This document shows positions 62,755-64,000 of a stretch of 64,000 nt of DNA, piece by piece. The stretch comes from Neurospora intermedia (Eukaryota > Ascomycota > Sordariomycetes > Sordariales > Sordariaceae), in contig BTPP01000001.1 of NCBI GenBank assembly GCA_037102815.1, positions 5,915,001 to 5,979,000 of the forward strand. The letters are read 5' to 3'. Positions within the stretch are counted from its first letter, which is position 1. Every line of letters begins with the position of its first letter. The notes beneath the pieces are model-generated. The model saw only the letters and a program-made list of their open reading frames with translations, had not been told where the DNA came from and did no database searches. Made by a program: the position numbers and the translations under genes.

Positions 62755-64000
62755 ATGAACACAGCCTGGGTTGGTGCTCGCTCGTCGGCGACACCCTCAC
62801 AACTTGACGCTCTTGCTCGTGCCATCCGCATCACGCCCATTATCGACCACCATGCCCATCCTCTGCTGAAGCTCGAAGCCCTCGCCAAACACCCCCTCCT
62901 GTCCATCACCTCCGAGGCACACAATGGAGATGGTGTTCACTCCGCCATCCACTCACTCCCCCATCTGCGTGCCGTCCGACAGCTGTCTGGAATGCTCAAC
63001 TGCAACAACACATGGGAGGATGTCGTTGCCGCCATTGAGCAGAAGCGCATCGATTCTCCCTTGGAATGGACCGCCCAGTGTCTGGACGGCATTGAGACAT
63101 TGCTCCTCGACGACGGTCTCGACGACGGCGATGATGCCCAGGACATGGTCTGGCACAATGACTATACCCGCTCCGAGTGCAAGCGAATTGTGCGTATCGA
63201 AAAGGTGGCTGCCGATATCATCAAGAGGATTGGAAAGACCTGTGATGCTTCCCCTAGGACGGGCAAGGATGTCTTGAACGATGCCTACGACGATTGGATT
63301 GGCGAGTTCGACACCATCATCAACGAAGCCATTGACGATCCCAATGTGGTGGCCTTCAAGTCCGTCATCTGCTACCGTACCGGCTTGCAAGTCGCCAGCA
63401 CCGTCAACGAGGTCGAAGCTCGTGCTGCCTTTGCCGACATTATTTCCAACTTTGCCCTATTGGACTTTACCAAGCTACAAGAGCCCTCTCTCAACGACTT
63501 GGTCGTCCACCGTACGGCCATGTTGATCCGCGATAGTCCATCCAAGCAGAAGAAGCCTATTCAGTTCCATACCGGCTTGGGCGACAATGACGTGATACTT
63601 GCCAAGTCATCCCCAGCCCATCTGCAGAACTTCATCCGCGCCTACCCAACTGTGCCCATTGTGCTCCTTCATGCGGGATATCCCTTTATGAGAGAAATGG
63701 CTTACCTTGCCACTGTGTATGAGCACGTTTATGCGGATATCGGCGAGGTCTTCCCATGTGTTAGCGAAGATGGCCAGGAGCAGGTCTTACGACAGATCCT
63801 CGAGCTTTGCCCCTGGTCAAAGATCTTGTGGAGTACAGATGGTCACTGGTTCCCCGAGACCTACCTGCTTGCCGTCACCCAGATGCGTGAGGTGTTTACA
63901 AATGTGAGTTGGACAAATGTAGCGGCAGAAGACCAAGGCTAATAATAACTACCAGGTACTGACTAACTACGTCCGCAAAGGCCACATTGGCTACAAAGCC
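62755..64000 (+). CDS. FluG-like amidohydrolase (partial, runs off the window)
   Basis: Exon 1 is 62,755-63,903. A 52-nt intron (GTGAGT...CAG, 63,904-63,955) follows in phase 0, and exon 2 is open at the window edge; 398 aa are visible. It is an amidohydrolase_2-type TIM barrel: metal-binding H33-A-H35 in IDHHAHP, then H272 in QFHTG, H306 in LLHAGYP and D362 in STDGHW. In Aspergillus FluG and its relatives such a domain precedes a C-terminal glutamine-synthetase-like domain. That second domain would lie beyond 64,000, so bifunctionality is inferred and unseen. Aspergillus FluG is needed for asexual sporulation signalling; whether this homologue does the same is unknown. Confidence 0.85.

Overview
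The window looks like a filamentous ascomycete chromosome, most likely Sordariomycetes and probably Sordariales. Genes are widely spaced, with short (55-100 nt) GT...AG introns and CT/TACC-rich leaders. The middle holds a ~37 kb block with the signature of repeat-induced point mutation (RIP): very AT-rich, nearly stripped of CpA/TpG in its interior, with coding-like frames full of stops. I cannot name the species.

Left arm (1-18.1 kb), all on the + strand: an IFRD-family developmental regulator/Pol II cofactor homologue (2,593-3,993); a ~4.9 kb gene-poor gap; a 1,754-aa disordered fungal protein with a short conserved helical core (8,910-14,229, one intron); and a mitochondrial ABC1/ADCK1 (Mcp2/Cqd2-like) kinase-like protein (15,209-17,369, one intron).

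Middle (18.1-55.5 kb): a nested stack of dead transposable elements that can be read layer by layer from target-site duplications (TSDs). A Tc1/mariner-type DDE transposase remnant (C-terminal part ~20.9-21.75 kb, N-terminal part ~55.03-55.5 kb, minus strand) is split by Gypsy element C (21,758-55,020, TSD attat). C is split by the larger chromovirus D (27,528-45,965, TSD ccggt) and by chromovirus B (47,025-54,217, TSD ggaac). D is split in its reverse-transcriptase region by chromovirus A (32,791-39,978, TSD gattt). A and B belong to one family and lie in opposite orientation. Beside the DDE remnant is an unidentified RIP-mutated coding-like unit (18.2-20.9 kb). The block is bracketed, just outside the RIP-mutated DNA, by a 35-bp inverted repeat (34/35 matches) with a CA/TG microsatellite beside each arm. 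LTR segments are visibly less RIP-mutated than element interiors.

Right arm (55.6-64 kb): a two-exon 2-oxoglutarate/Fe(II) prolyl-4-hydroxylase-like oxygenase (+, 56,014-57,308); a convergent MYND zinc-finger gene (-, 58,253-57,366); a four-exon GPI-anchored DFG5/DCW1-type GH76 cell-wall mannosidase/transglycosidase (-, 61,086-59,539); and the start of a FluG-like amidohydrolase gene (+, from 62,755) that leaves the window. The flanking genes are ordinary single-copy host genes. They do not form a pathway or obvious cluster. I inferred exon structures by reading splice sites and family motifs; none are experimentally supported here.
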